A stretch of 64,000 nt of DNA from Pyrrhosoma nymphula (taxonomy: Eukaryota; Arthropoda; Insecta; Odonata; Coenagrionidae). The stretch spans positions 44,605,531-44,669,530 of the forward strand of contig OY754338.1 in NCBI GenBank assembly GCA_963573305.1, in the 5' to 3' direction. How positions within the stretch are numbered: the first letter of the stretch is position 1; each line of letters begins with the position of its first letter. This document shows, piece by piece, positions 24,687-38,903 of this stretch. The position numbers and the translations under genes were made by a program. The notes below the pieces were generated by a model, which saw nothing but the letters and a program-made list of their open reading frames with translations, was not told where the DNA came from and did not search any database.

Positions 24687-25151
24687 TTACTCAGTCTTTT
24701 TCTGACTTTGCACACCACCTTCCATAACTGTTTTGCCTACCAACCTTTCAAAATATGTGCCAGTGTCAGCTGTTGTTTCTGGACACCAGGGGCAGTCACT
24801 TTCATCTCGAAATCCCGCGGTCAGTAGAAAAGCGCCGTTGGCAATGGCGTTGTGTGCGATTCTCCATGCGGTGTCTGCTCCCGTCCGGTGCACGGCCAAG
24901 CGCCGAGTTGCTTCCAGTTGATTGGGATCGCCAGTCAGTGATCCTGGGATAGACCAGTTTCTTTTGTTATTAAAGTAGAGTATTTCTGTGTAGTAGTCTC
25001 TCTTCTTGAGTGGTAGCTTTTTTGTTTTGTGTTGTACGGAACTGTTGATATATAGGGAGGTGGCCTTTTTGTCGTTGCTAGGAATATAGCGCGGGGTCAA
25101 AATAATTTCCTCCCAGTCGTACGGAAACTCGCTTGATCTGAAATTTTGCAA
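24687..25151 (-). pseudogene. Possible LINE polymerase C-terminal (zinc-binding) fragment
   Basis: A 154-codon minus-strand frame contains DTAWRIAHNAIANGAFLL followed by CPWCPETTADTG. This resembles the short zinc-binding module after the reverse transcriptase in several non-LTR elements (WxxxHxxxxTxxxL...CPxCxxxETxxH), with the final His/Cys pair not evident. The N-terminal 70 residues are unplaced and the last 20 look like chance sequence. The base composition is GC-richer within the matching part. It is probably a fragment of an inserted element; a host gene is unlikely because no splice sites or partner exons were found. Confidence 0.45.
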
Positions 25152-26540
25152 GTAATATAGGCCTAGCGTGTATCCACCGAGTTACAACAGTTCCCAAAAA
25201 TATTTCCAATAGATCAAGAGATATAGTGTGGGGTTTGAATAATATCATCCGTATGACCAAGATACTCGTTTAGTCTGAATTAGTCTAGAAATTATAACCA
25301 AGTGTTTAGCCTCTAACGAGTCTCTAATGGATCACAAATTATTAAATATGACTCCATTTCAGAGACTGCCGATTAGTTATCGATTATATTCCTGATCAAC
25401 TTCAGTTTTCATCCCAGAAGAATATTTAACCGGAGATTGTAAAACTGAGCCTTTGTGTCTCACCTATAGTGAGGTTAAGGTTGAGGAAAGAGTGATGTTT
25501 GGAAAATGCTCTAAGTGCATAGTAGTTCGGTAAAACTACCAACGATATCTTTTACGACGGAGGTCGGAAGGATTATTATGTACCACTTTAACCAAATACT
25601 TCAAGGCTATGCGTTGGAATCAACGTCACGGTGGAGCGGAATGTCAGCGCTATCATGTAAATGTTTATCAATTTAATCTCCTCGGTTTCCACCTGAACGT
25701 TGAAAAAAACAATCTTAGCAATCCAGTCGGTTGTTAGATTCTAAACTGAAAAGTTAATAGTCATGTTAATAAGAAGTAACTTGAGGCGTCACTTTTTGAA
25801 AATTTCTTGAGTTCTAACGTTCATGATGAACAATTATAGCTTTGTATTTATTTAATTTAACGACCAAGGTTTCAATACGTTAGTGTCTTAAAATAGTTTT
25901 ATAAATAGCGATATAAGATCCGGATTTTTCCAAAACCTATTGGAAGAAGGATTTTATTAGTTTTACGTCTGTTAAAAGAGGATTAAAATTAAATATTTGA
26001 ACACTATAAAATTAAAAACTGTTCTGTAACCGTACAAAAACTTTAAGTAATGACCACGTATTTTATTATCATTCGCATCTTTTAAATACAAGACACTCTG
26101 TATTTCTTATAGTTGTTATATCTTCTACTTAGCGAGTGTAATGTTTTTTTTTCTGGTCTGGCAATCCACTTGGTGCTAATTGAGTATAATGGTGTTTTTA
26201 AAAATTATTATCAAGTATATTTTATTGATCTATTGTGGTAATTTGTTAACTATTTTACGCTAGTCCTCCTACATTTGAGACAGTTGACTCATGGTACTCC
26301 CCCCTATTTAATTTTGACCTTTCCGTAACCGTACATTGCCCCTTCACCGCAACTTTGCTAACTCCCATCCCCGTTGTAATATGCATGTAAGGGCTCGCTA
26401 AATAAGATATGACGCCAGGCTAATGCAATGTGCTGAAACCTTGGTCGACAAATTTAATAAGTGTGAATTAATAAAAAGTTATTTATTACGTCATAGATGA
26501 AAAGTTACATACTAAACCTCTGGGTCATTGTGATACTTGG
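25152..26540. other. Non-coding stretch with the first copy of a diverged direct repeat
   Basis: AT-rich. The segment 25740-25890 recurs at 26713-26825 in the same orientation. Anchors are AAACTGAAAAGT, TAACTTGAGGxGTCACT and TTCATGATGAACAAT. Also visible is CGACCAAGGTTTCA at about 25861, matched in inverted orientation near 26440. Confidence 0.45.
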
Positions 26541-26600
26541 AAAACTGACTTTCCATAGGTACTGAGGGCCTGGGTTACATTCCCGGCTTTGGCGGATGTT
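26541..26600 (+). repeat. Possible tRNA-related SINE fragment
   Basis: CCTGGGTTACATTCCCGGC at about 26571-26589 has the stem and spacing of a tRNA T-arm with a B-box (GGTTACATTCC, two differences from consensus). No A-box was identified upstream at the expected distance, so this is a weak call. Confidence 0.3.
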
Positions 26601-29600
26601 TTCAATGGAATCCAGATCACTGAATCAGTCCTTTTACGGAAATGGTTATCCATGGAAGTCTTTGAAGTCGTTGGAAGGCGTCTAAACAAACGGAATGTTA
26701 GTTATAATATGTTCAATTGTAAACTGAAAAGTCAGTAGTTAACTTAGTAGTAGTTACGTTAAACAATAAGAATTAACTTGAGGGGTCACTTAGTGAAAAT
26801 GTGTAACATTCATGATGAACAATATTAATACGGAATATCAGATATTGATTGTTGGCCGATTAACATTTTAGTGCCTAATACTTAATCCGACTTCTTGTGT
26901 TAATTGAGAATCCTCTTAATACTTGTTTTTCAGAACTATTAGGCAATATAATTTTCCAAGGATTGAAATAGTTCAATCCAACATTCACTGAACGTTTTTT
27001 GTATCTGAGTTATTGCAAAGATTTTATTTGAAAAGCTCTCGTAATTTCACCGTTGAATTACTCCATATGTCGGCCTAAATCGTCGGTCACATGCCATGTC
27101 AGTATTTATCTTTCTATGATTGATTTAGAACATCATATTTCATCAATGTACTTCTGAAGAAAAGTTGGGTACTGATTTTTGCAATTTATTAAATTAAAGA
27201 TTTTTTGTCGTTTCACTTCTTTAAAAGAATGATTGTGAACGACGTTATTACTTTAGTTGAAATCTACTTGAGAAACATTTAATTTTTCATTCAACCTGTG
27301 TATTTGTAGTCCTTAAATGCCAATTTTTCATGCTAAACGTCATTAGTCAATTGAGATTTAGTTTTACCTCGCCTTATTTAGCATTAAAACAATGTTGTTC
27401 TCTATTTGAACACGCACCAAATGTTACAGCACGACTGTTAGGAACAAATCAGCTTTGTTATCCTGTTTTTGGAGCATTCTTAATTTATCGTATACGTTGG
27501 CATTTTTTCAACGAAATATCGCCTTAATGCAAACCAGTATTTTAGTTTTCTGATATTTCAGTTGGGATGACTGTGTTCGTTCCCCCTAATTTCTCTGTTA
27601 TTTTCTGTTCTTATCGAATATTGTTTTCAATTCAAAACATCAGTTTCTCTTCTCGTCTCAATAGGGATATTGATGGCTGGAAAAGGATTATTATTTTTTT
27701 TGAAGTCCCATCTCGTTCCCCACAATTTATCCTTCTTCTTTCGGGCGTCTTACCGCAACCTCCGCCCTCGCCTCCGCTCGGCTGTGTATTATTCATTTCG
27801 AACATTGATCGTTCTAGATCGCCTGAGAAGGGGATATGGATTCCCATAGCATTTATTATTAAGAACTCCACCTGTATTTCGAATTTTTCACCCTCTTACG
27901 CTCTCCGTATTTCGCGAATTTCTTTTCCTTTGTCTTCTGTTTTTTTATTTGCTGATCTCTCTGGCTTTTTGTGAGTGAGATGGAAACAACTGCCTAATCC
28001 TTCAGATTAGGGCAACTGTAAAGAGTTTTTCGTTAACTGAGGTCAAAAGATTTCATTTAATTGTCAGTTTTCTCAAATTTTAGTGGGAGCAAAATTAACG
28101 ACGAGTGATTGGTGTAATTATTTGACGGTATATTTTGGTGGTACCTTTATCAGCGAATCATTGAATTTTGTTTTAAAGAGAAGAAAAATAAAGAAGCCTT
28201 ATTGAGAGATAAACAGAGCCGTAGTCCACGTAAGTCCACTATATGGTCGACTAATTGGTGCAGATTTATTTTTTTAATGCATGGTTCACTGAACTGTCAG
28301 TTAAACATTTTTTTATGAATTAACGTATCTTTGCTAATGAACGACGTATCTTTGCTAATGGGCGAGGAATACCTCTTTCAGTGTTCTAGCCCGAGCTCAC
28401 TAGTAGTTGACTGCGTCAAGTATTTATTACAAAAAAGGTTCTTCTGTTGTTTTTTTAATTAACTTGTTTCTTCATGCATTTCTGTTTTAGTATAAGCGTC
28501 ATCGTTTTGTCTTTAGTGCATGTTATGTGGGAGAACCTGTGCTGAATCTGTAGACGATAGAAATATTTATTTTTAAGCGATGTTTTATTACTCTATGAGA
28601 AAAATGAGACTCTTAACCAGAGGTAATTCCACGTTTTTAGAATGTATTCTTGTTCCAAGTCCCTCTAACAATATAAAGAAGAAGTAATTCTAGCTTATAA
28701 CCCCGTCAAAATTATTGGCAATGGATGTTGGATAAAGACCTCAATTGAATGCCTGCTTAAGATTAGTTCGGCATTAGTTGAAGGTATGGGGGACTGGTAA
28801 AGCCCCAGGTTGCTCTTTGTTTTAACTATAGCGTTAGTACGAACGATAGCGTAGGAAACATCCGTAGGGATGAGTCGACGATTTGATGCAATCAATAATC
28901 GCATAAATGCCTTGCGAACTCTTAAGAGAGAAGACTGGCTATGATGCCCTCTTCCCCAGAGAAGCCCTAAGTGCCTCGGATACCGAAGTGCCCCTAAGGA
29001 GCTCGATGGTGGCCAACGGAATGGTTGGCGTGCCCATTTCTTCAGCTAGCACCATTCCCCCAAGCCACAGAACGTCGTAAAAAGAGGCGCTCTGGACGCA
29101 ATGCTCCATGTTTTTTCACTGCTGCCGCTATTTGTTTTTAATTAACAAAATGCTGCTCTATAGACCACTTGAGTTAGAACGTGTTGTGAGGCAGGGAGGC
29201 GCCCGAATGCTATGCGGGAAAAGACTGCTAATGAGCCTACGATGGCAATCCTCCTACTAGCGCAGTAAACACTGCTGGCCTTGCTACATTCAGTAAGCTG
29301 GAGCCTTTTTCCCCCTTTTGAATCCCCTGTGTTCCCCGGTCTGCAGCTTGTTTCTCCCGTCACATTTTAATATTTTGCAAGCAAAACGCTCGATTTTTTA
29401 CGGTATAAGTAAAAGCGTTGTTTATGTGTGTTTCCGCGTGATACAATTCAAATATCCCTTGCTTTTTTGGGAGAAAAGCCATTGTGTTGCCAAATCCCAA
29501 TTTATTCTCTCAGCGTTGCGCTTGTACAGCATATTTTTCATGTAAAAAGTTCTGCTCATGTTCCTTATATCCAAAGAATCGAGTAACGAGGTTCGCATTT

Positions 29601-32600
29601 TTGCTGGCATTGAGTTTGAGTAAAGGCTAATAACACTTTGTTTGATATAATTGGGCAATAATGCATCCAGGAAAGGTTGATTTAGCTTCGTATTTTTTTA
29701 TCGGAGTTTAACCATTTTTATCTGAGTTTTAACTCACGCGTAATTAGCTAATTTTTTTTTAGGGTTAACTTGTTGTGAAAACATTTGATACGTATACGTC
29801 CAGATGTATTGTTAAATAGACGAAAATATTGAGGCTCTTTATTTTTTGCCTCCATTGAATTCTCTTATTGAGAGATTGACAAATGAATGTAGCTTGTTTG
29901 CATGCGTTTGAAATAATGCCCATCAGTAATGTGACTTTCATTTAAGATTTCCGTTTGTTTATACGGAAGAGCTAATAGAAAATTTAACTTCCGAATTATC
30001 AGTGGTTTCAACTGCATCTTTCTGACTGCGAACTTTAGATAAAATGTTTCGTTGTTGAAGGTAATATTTCTCAGTTTTGTTGTCCCTGTTACAATTCTCC
30101 AGTGTGTGTGTTTGCTTTTTTGTAATGAAACTAATTCTCTCCGTATAGACATGGAATGCGTAGCATGCGAAGAGAAGTTAGTTACATGCTAATTAAGAAC
30201 CTTTATAATACACGAGCATTTTAGTGTGCCTATATGTTGGTTAGTTTCAGAATTATTCATCTCAGATGCAATATCCCTAAATGTAAGGCAATGCGAAATA
30301 TTGAATGTATAGGTACCCTTCGGATCTATTTATCAGGCCCGGTTTTAATAAATCCTTTTAACTTTGGACAGCAGGATGACGTCCCTACAGTGTTCGTAAA
30401 ATCAATAGAAACGGAGAGTTTGTGCTGATTTACTTCACTATAATGTCGGTTTGTTGATATGAGAGTTATCGATGGTAAAATGTATTAGCCTCTACTTTAC
30501 TACCAAGAAAATTATTAACAGGAGATTTTAAAACCGGCCCTCAGTTTTGTTAATATAAATATATAGTATATTTAAATTTGGATGCAGTATGTGATTTCCC
30601 GTAGAGCTGCCCATGCGCTATGTTATGCGTGAGGATATTTCTCCCCATTATGGGTTAACCAGTTTCAAGCTTTTTGGTAGTTTGCTGATGAATTCTGATA
30701 TAATATTAGTAGCTCACGAGTCAGATCTTTCGTCACTTCTAACTGTGAGGAATATGTAATTGATTGTGGACAAAAATATCGATTGTACAATACATTTATG
30801 AAAATCTGGTTTCTTTCATTTAAGTAACTATCCATTTTCTTAAAATACAACATGGGTATTTTAGCAATTTGGTTTCAAACAATATTATAATATCTATATC
30901 TCATGGTATAAATAGAATGATGATAATTTACTTTTAATTTTTTGAAATTTTAGAAGTCTCAAAAGTTGCTGACCTGTTAACGTAATTGGGTGTACAATAA
31001 TAGGAATTCTGTGCTTTATTCACCTGGTAACGACTTATCGTTGCGAAAAAGAATTAAGATTTGTTAGTGATAATTAGAATCACTTAAATAGCTCGAGCGC
31101 TAATGAGAACCCATCCTTTGGTCCCGAAGTTAAGCGTTTAATAATGGGACTTCAAGAAACGTGGCTAACGGAGAAAGGACGGTCTCTAATCACTGCCGGT
31201 AATTAGTCAACGAGAACCTACAAATATCCGTAAAAATTGTGCCAACACAACTATCCCACAGGTAAAAGATTAACCCTTAATGCTATTTTTGAAACTGCTT
31301 TCGACGTAATTACTGCCTACAGCGACTACAGAATCCCGAGGTTATAAGTATATTTGCACCTACTTATACACATTGCTGTGTGAGCCACCGCAGCTGGGGG
31401 TGGGGATAGGAATAGGGTATGGGGTGTTATGATAACAGCCACTTAATGGTATGATGATATTTTTTCAGCATTAGGAAAATATTAATCTTTAAAAATGTAT
31501 TCAATGCGCATTCAAAGGCTCTGGTAGTTCTAAATTCTAAATTACAAAGGAGAGAGAGAGACCGAAAACATGTTAATTAGATTAGTTTGCCCTTGTTCTT
31601 TGACGTATTGATGACTAATATATAGCTTCATATTACCGTTTATAAGAAACTAGGGACTCCTAACTCACATAAAATGAATCACAGGAAGGAATTGTAGATA
31701 CAGAATATGATTGACGTACTATCGTAAAAATATACACGGTGAATAAGAATACCTGCTTCCGATATGCATTAAGCTGAATAATAAATACTCTTAAATATCA
31801 ATGCTGATGTAAACATAAATTTGGATGCTGCTACAAATAAAACGAAAAAAGGAAATAAAGTTATTCTTCCTATATTAAAGTCACAATTACAGTGACATAT
31901 GTATGACATATTTCTTAAAAATTTATCGCTTAGCAGAAAAACATCTCCAGAATGAGATGGATTAAAGATTTAGCTGTCCGGCCAAAAAAGTTTGAAATAT
32001 ATCTGTCGAAATATGTGTCTATAACTAAATAGAGGCAAAAAGCGTTGCGTTCTGAAATATGGAAAATTTCGTGTGATGTTATGAACAAAAATATTTTAGT
32101 CCACGAGGATCTAACCCGAACAGTTTTTCTTCGACTTTCCACCCTGTATTAGAAAACCAACGTAGTTTTTTTGTATCTCTCGTTCTAACAGTAACTAAAA
32201 TGAAAAGGGGGATGGACAGACAGTTCCAATATAATTTTAGTGTAAGAAGTATTTTGAACTGAGTTGACTTTTACACGGCATGAAATAGGTTTGCGCTTTT
32301 CACCTTGGATTAATGTTAGTGCAGATAATTTTTATTTCTGACCTAATATTTTATTATTTGAGTTCATTTCTCCGGATGAAAGAACTATCCTCAAAATTAA
32401 AGATGATTCATCATGTCCGGCTTTGCGAGTTCGGAGTAAATGATGATGTATGTCGGATAGAACGATGGAGGAATTAAAACTATCCAACTTTCTGAGAGAT
32501 GGATGAATAGGGGTAGCAGATGTCTCAATTTCTTTTTAGCCTCTGTCATTCAACTTTCTGTTGATCGATGGAACGTGCCGGGTAGATGCGATTGGTAAAT

Positions 32601-35600
32601 AGAGAAAAGGATACGTCTGGCGGTGACTAAAAAAGATTAGGAAATGTGCCACATCCAAAGCTGGAGGGCAATATAGAGGCATAAAACTTAAGTGGCAAGA
32701 ACATCAATCCGACATCTTAACGTTCACCCGATCATTCTGGGCCCGTCACCACTATAAAATTGTAGACCACAGCACAGGGTGGAACTAGGCAACGGAAAAT
32801 GTGGTAAATTTGCGAAGAGTTCAACCTTAGGGATTAAAGAGTGGCCTCATGCAAAAGAATATTGTCAGTTAAATGTTATATTCAACCTACTTTAGAAAAT
32901 ACTATTCCTCCATAGGCTTGAATGACATTTTTGATTTGAGTATAAAATAACTAATGTTGAGGTAGTATTACCGACTTGGTGTTATCATTTTAATTCAATA
33001 TCAATAGCTACAAAGCACCTAAAACGAATATAGGTCTCATATTTTTATCTCAGGCACCACTACAGTAATGTTTCAAGCTAGCTTTGCAGAAATACGGGCT
33101 TTCAAAGTGGGAGTACCTATTTTTACATTGTTATTGTTGGAGGTGAGCTTGGCTGATACATATTTGTTTTTACTTTTAACAGAAATTATGCATAGAATTT
33201 CAGCATATAACTGACTGAATATGTTTTAAAACCTTTTTGACATTTCATGAAGGATTTTTATACATCTATGGAATATTTAATTTTTTAGGCGAAAAACAAA
33301 CACTATCCAACGATGAATGCTACAATCGATATGCTGAATGCTTAAATCGATACGACGGAGAAGCAAAAAACAATGCAATTGTCTTTTTTATTTTGTTTTT
33401 TGTCAATTTACGGGTGGAATAAACGAATAAATAATGTTATATGACAACTATTGTATCTGTAAATTTCATTCAACGAATGAAATCGCAAAGCAGTAACACT
33501 AAAACAACATGGCAAAGAGAAATAGCGAATGCTGCAGAGAATAGGACTATAGTGGTAGAATAAATATTGAGTATCTTGACAATTGACTATCAGGCTATTT
33601 GTTAACAACTTTTAAAATAAATATTGAAGATACGTAACTGAAATATCTTTAAAACAAACTTCACATTGGATAGCTTTTAGATGTGAAGAATATAGTAATT
33701 GCCTGATAACGTGATTATACTGCGTGTAATAAACATGAGGCTTTTTCAGCTCCGTTAATGCATAAAAGTTTTTGGGTTTCCAGGCACTGAAAAACTAGTG
33801 GAAAGAATTGTAACAATATTGTTAAAATAAATAAATACGGCAATCAAACGCATCCATTTTTAATTATTGCTAGTACGCAAGTAGTTATAAGAAGATATAT
33901 AGGGTTATAAGAAGATCAACTATATTTTTTGGTGTCACTTCGATTTTATTTATCTTCCTAAGTTGTGAACCTGACTTACTTCAAAAGCGCTAATCATACT
34001 TTAAATTGTGAATTGATTCCAGTTTAGATGTGGTTGAATTGTCATTTCTCTTTTTGTTTTGTAAATCCTTAGTTAAATCCCGCACAAATATGTCTGTCAA
34101 ATCCTTTTATGGAGTGATTATTAATAGTCCTGTGTTCTAACCTTCGTTGTAGCGTTAAAAATCTCTTTCAGTTTGTTTCACTCTGAAATTTAAATTCTTA
34201 TCGAAGCGGAACGTAAAAAATAAAACCTGGTCGTACTCACAGGCACGTATTAAAGCTGATTTCATCCGCAGGAAGCTTACTCCTTGACATTTTACAACCA
34301 CTTGCCACACGGATGTGGTTATTCTCGGATTGTTGGATGAGAAACAGGTTTAAAAATTCCCTTTTACGCCCGACTAATACTCAGGTCACGTATACCTTAT
34401 AGGCTTGCCCATTCTGAGTTTATTTTAAGGAGCCTTTGTTGTGCAGTTCACCCGCGCGTAATTTGCGAAGCAAAAAAGAAGAAGATAAACCTTTTGGCCC
34501 AGCCCTTTCGATTGCTCCACTAATCCGTGCGATGTTCGTATCTTCCGTGCCTAGAAAACCATGCGCTAATGGCATCCATATGGCCTTATTTCCATTGTGA
34601 CAAACTGGTTTTGCTCTTATTCATGAGAGCATTCAGCATAATTTTCGTTTTACCTTACTAGGAAGATCATTTTCAACTTAGTTTTGGAATTGTAGGATCG
34701 AGCACTTGGTATCTGCCGCATCTCTGGAGGTTTATTCATATTTTATTTGTTTGATTTTCAGTGTTTTAGGAATGTGTACCGGTGGTATTTTCTTCTTCAT
34801 GGATGACGTTAATGCTGAGTAGCGCAAATACCCATAAACGCGTCACGTTGTTCCGTGGGATGTGAATATTACAATAGGTCCTCATGATTCTCAGATCTCT
34901 GAGGCGGTTTACCACGGGATGCAATTCTTCTCCGGAGCAATCCAACTCCCATATGATGCATTCCCCCCTATTACTGAGTTGATATCATGCGATGTTTAAC
35001 GCTGAAGTAATTATTTCTTCTATGAATTAAACGTGTTGTGTTTGTTGTGGCAACGTTTGGAACACTTTCTGGCGAGTCACAGAAATCTGAATTCTAATAT
35101 TAGACGTCACTCGCTTGTCTTAATCAAACAAATATAATCAGAAATATATTTTTAGAGGGTTAAGGCTGTAACAGAAGGTAAATAAGGTTTTCATCTCTCG
35201 ATTTTTACCCTTTGTGCAGTCGTTGTTTAGCCCTATCCTTGTGGCAATCCTTTCAATGTTTCTTTAACATGCATTTTCAATTCTCTTTCTTTTTTTATTA
35301 ATGGTATATAAAATGCATGACTTAATGAAGTCATTTTTCTTGAAATTGAGGTAATATCCCCTTTAAACGTTGGTTCTAGTTTATAAAGACAATACACGTA
35401 CGAGCGTACTTTCCTTTTTATATGCTGTGATAGATTCAAGCAGGACTTCGAAATTTCCTTAGAGCCTAGGAATAACTTTGCATAAAAACTAGAAAAAAAT
35501 AGAATATGCAGCAAAGGAATAGCGCTTATTAAATTACAGCCAATTGTGAACGTTTAGAATGACGCCAACAGTCGCTTCTCATTGAAAATTCTTCATGTGT

Positions 35601-38187
35601 AAGAACACCGTTTCGCATGGGAGCCCTTGCCATTTGTCTCCATGGGTCGAACCTACCAGCTACCAACCAGTGAGCCAAATTTCCTAGATTTTCTTTTCGA
35701 ACAGACCAATGTGAATGCGCCGCTGGGACATAATTTTCCTCGCTTAGGGAACGAAAGTAATTTCTGCCACAGTTCGAACTAGGCTTCCTGTGGCGAGGCA
35801 AAGTTGGTTCAATTACCGTCCTTGGCGAGCTCAAAATATAAAAAATCTCCGTGTGTAAGAAATTATGTAGTCGTTCAGTGTTCCATTGAACGTCGGTGTG
35901 ACAATTGGACTGCTCCTGCTTGGAAATTATTTTTCGCCTGTGCTCTAAGCGTTTCCTTCCTTGCTTCACTGTGGTTGTCCTACATTCTGCTACTATCGTC
36001 TGGTTTTCTTGTCACTCTCCGAAATGCATTTTATTTTCCTCCCTCTCCAAGTATTAGTTAGCGTTCTATTAGTTATCTTCGTTTTTCACGCCTCTTGGAA
36101 TATCAATATCTCCTCCATACGCTTCTGTCACATTGGAATTTTCTCTACATTTTCATCTTTTCCGTATAGGAACCAATGCGTCTTTTGATATTCCACTGTG
36201 AATTGCATTTTCTACATTTCTTCTCTGCCTTTATTTTAATTTCAAATCCCTTACAACATACGCCTATTTTCTTTTTAAGGTAGATTTTTTTAAAAACTGC
36301 AAATAAAATTATTTTCATCCACTGAACTTTATTTTCATCGTCTCTTTGTGTTTTTTTCCTTTTATTTAAAACGTTTTACCTCCTGCTGCAATATCGCACA
36401 TACAGAAGGATATGTGGACATGTGATAGGACTACCCTATTGAGCATTGAATGAAAGTTGTTTAAGAATAAGCAGGAAATTTGTAGCTTGCCCCTTGTTAA
36501 AGCCCCGTGTTGTAATAATATTTAGCATCATCAATGTTTAGCAAATGACTCTTGGTTTTTAAAATGGTTGAGAGACTTTGGATTTAAGCGGCTGTTAATT
36601 ATACTGGAGATAAATATGCATCATTTAGTGGTGCATAATAGCCATAACCGTCGGAGTACAGTGCTAGCGAGACATGGTGGCAGCTGCGCAGGAGGCCCTT
36701 TCCCGTGGAAAAGACCTTTGCCTATGAGCTGGCACCGCATAGAACTTTAAGATCCTCTCTCCACCTTTTACTATCATTTTTCTCAAGGTTGCAAACCTTC
36801 AATGCCATCTTATCTATATGCTTTCCTTTAATACGCATATATTGTTTCGCTCCTTATGGCTATTAATCCTGCATGTGCTCTTCCGATCGATTGCCAACAA
36901 TATCAATGAGGTTCAAACTTCAGTTATGTTGGCAGTGTTTCCCGTTCCATGTTGTCTCCTCTCCATTCCTCAGCCGACCACTTTCACACCAGTCATTCCC
37001 TCCTTGATGTAACGCACGGCGTTCGTGACTGCCACCCAGTTTCGCTACCATACCAAGACTTTAATAATTTCATCCTGTTCTCAGGCACAGGACGTTAATC
37101 GCTGGATACGTATTGATGGACAATATCGACGGCGTGTCTGAATACAAAGAAACATCGCCAGTAGTGACGGTGGTGACCGACAGTGAAAATCAAATATTGC
37201 TACTGTTGCCTTGTTTCCCTATCGAAATGGAAAATATCCCCTTTCTGAACGTATATCGGCTAAAATTAAGAACAATTTGTCCACAAAGTTGAGGTGACAG
37301 TTTTCATAAAGTCTTCATGGGAGTGACAATGTCAACACAAATGACCATATGTTTTGCGTAATTCCCTGTTACGATTTTCAGTTATCCCAATTTGAGCAGC
37401 TCATTGAAATCAATTTTTGTTAGCCGAACGAGGATTTTTAAACTGAGCAGCCGTTGTGTAGAAGTGGGTAATTCTCTCAATAAGGAGTCTCTCTACCGTC
37501 ATCTCCCATCAAATGTTTTTTCCACCATCTTCCCCTTGTTTTCTCCGCATTTTCAATGGCAGTAAATAAGGCTGCAACCATTTTTATTGAACCAAACTGA
37601 TCACTAATAATAATTAACGCTCTAAACATTTGGACTGTGGCTGTGTGGACTGGCAAAATCACTGGATACAAGTACATACTTGGTTACAAATCGGTGTAAC
37701 CAGTCAGTGCCGACCTGAGGCATGGGAAGAAGACACAGGTGGTCAGTCTGCGACTTATCAATGAACGTGAAAAGAGGGATGAAAGTATAAAAATCAGAAA
37801 ATGTTACAAACTTCCAGAATCAATTTCCTGCCAAAATGGCGTCGTAAAAATGACTCACTATCATTACGAACTTCAACGAAGAGAGCAATGAAACCTGCGG
37901 ACTAAAATTTTCTTTCATTAGCATTCTCGTCCATTTCCACATTCCACATCCAAAAGCCCATTCAAAAGAATAGTAGGTAAACTTACACTACAACTTACGA
38001 TTAAAATTACACCCACCCACAATTGTGTGTAAATTATCATAAATTATTTCAGCCACAAGTGTAAATTATCCCTCTTCACACTTCACCTCGTAAAACATGA
38101 AGCTTGGAGATATCTTTCTGATTTAAAATTAAGATCCCGGCAGGAAAGGAAACTAAAATGTTGACTGAGATTTCAGGCTTTCCCAGC
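26601..38187. other. Long gene-poor stretch
   Basis: Nearly 12 kb with no exon, RNA gene or intact element that I can support. Small features are the second copy of the diverged direct repeat (26713-26825), a direct duplication of ACGTATCTTTGCTAATG near 28325-28362, moderately GC-rich patches at 28.9-29.35 kb and 35.53-35.9 kb without recognisable products, and a 5S-like 12-mer near 31124. It may be intergenic DNA or a long upstream intron of the gene whose exon starts at 38904. Confidence 0.4.
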
Positions 38188-38341
38188 GAAAATGTATCTT
38201 AGGGATTTCTCGGGTTTTACATCGGGTACTATAGTCCATGTTGGCTGACATTTCGATCCTCGAGTCGAATATCGAAATGCCAGACAGCATGGACTATAGT
38301 ATCCGGTGTAAAAACCGAGAAATCCCTGAGATTCAATGTTG
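38188..38341. repeat. Foldback with ~57-bp arms
   Basis: The left arm (38201-38257) and right arm (38271-38327) are inverted copies with only a few mismatches (AGGGATTTCTCGG...ACTATAGTCCATG and its complement). The 13-nt loop carries CTCGAG. Weaker similarity extends to about 38188 and 38341. The arms include ATCGAAATG next to the loop, an arrangement like that of the other foldbacks here. It lies about 560 bp upstream of the first recognised exon of the CUB gene. Confidence 0.7.
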
Positions 38342-38903
38342 AGTGGATCGTTTTTAAAATCCGTAATTTTCATCAAAGAAAAATGCCTTCTAAGCAGTCA
38401 AAATAAGTAAAGAAATTCAGTATTAGGGTGGGCGAACAAACTTTTGCCCACACTTGGATGATGAGTGTTTTTTTGATTGTATCCGGCGATTATCACTCTG
38501 TCCGGATCTTGGTAACTAACACACCGTAGACAATAGACAATCACTGGTAACAAGTTTAAGTGGAGAGCAGTTGGTAAATAAATTTAAATTAAAAGTTAAC
38601 TCAAATGGTCAATAACAACAAAGGAAAATTGACTCCTATGCATTAATTTTGGTCATTCAAGTGACCAACAACAGGGAGAGTTAAAATCTCGTAAACAATA
38701 CATGTACAACACACAAATGTTTATGAGTTTTTATATCTCCCACTAGGTGGGCATCTGGGTGACCGAAATGCAAGCAAATAAGGAGTAAAAGGAGAACCTG
38801 CTCGAAGGGGTAAAAATTCCTTTGCTTTTATTGGCCATTTGGATTAAACTAAATTTGCATTTTAGTTCAAACTGATGATTAGGATGACTTTCTTCCTTTC
38901 CAG

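Noticed and set aside
27567..27974. A 135-codon plus-strand frame rich in Ser, Phe and Pro
   Set aside because: It follows a pyrimidine-rich tract whose composition alone explains the open frame and residues.
31115..31140. A 5S-rRNA-like 12-mer (CCGAAGTTAAGC) suggesting a 5S gene or second SINE
   Set aside because: No similarity to 5S rRNA extends to either side, so chance or a very short relic is more likely.
35529..35969. A 146-codon minus-strand open frame as a gene
   Set aside because: No domain, no splice context, and the translation reads like low-complexity chance sequence.
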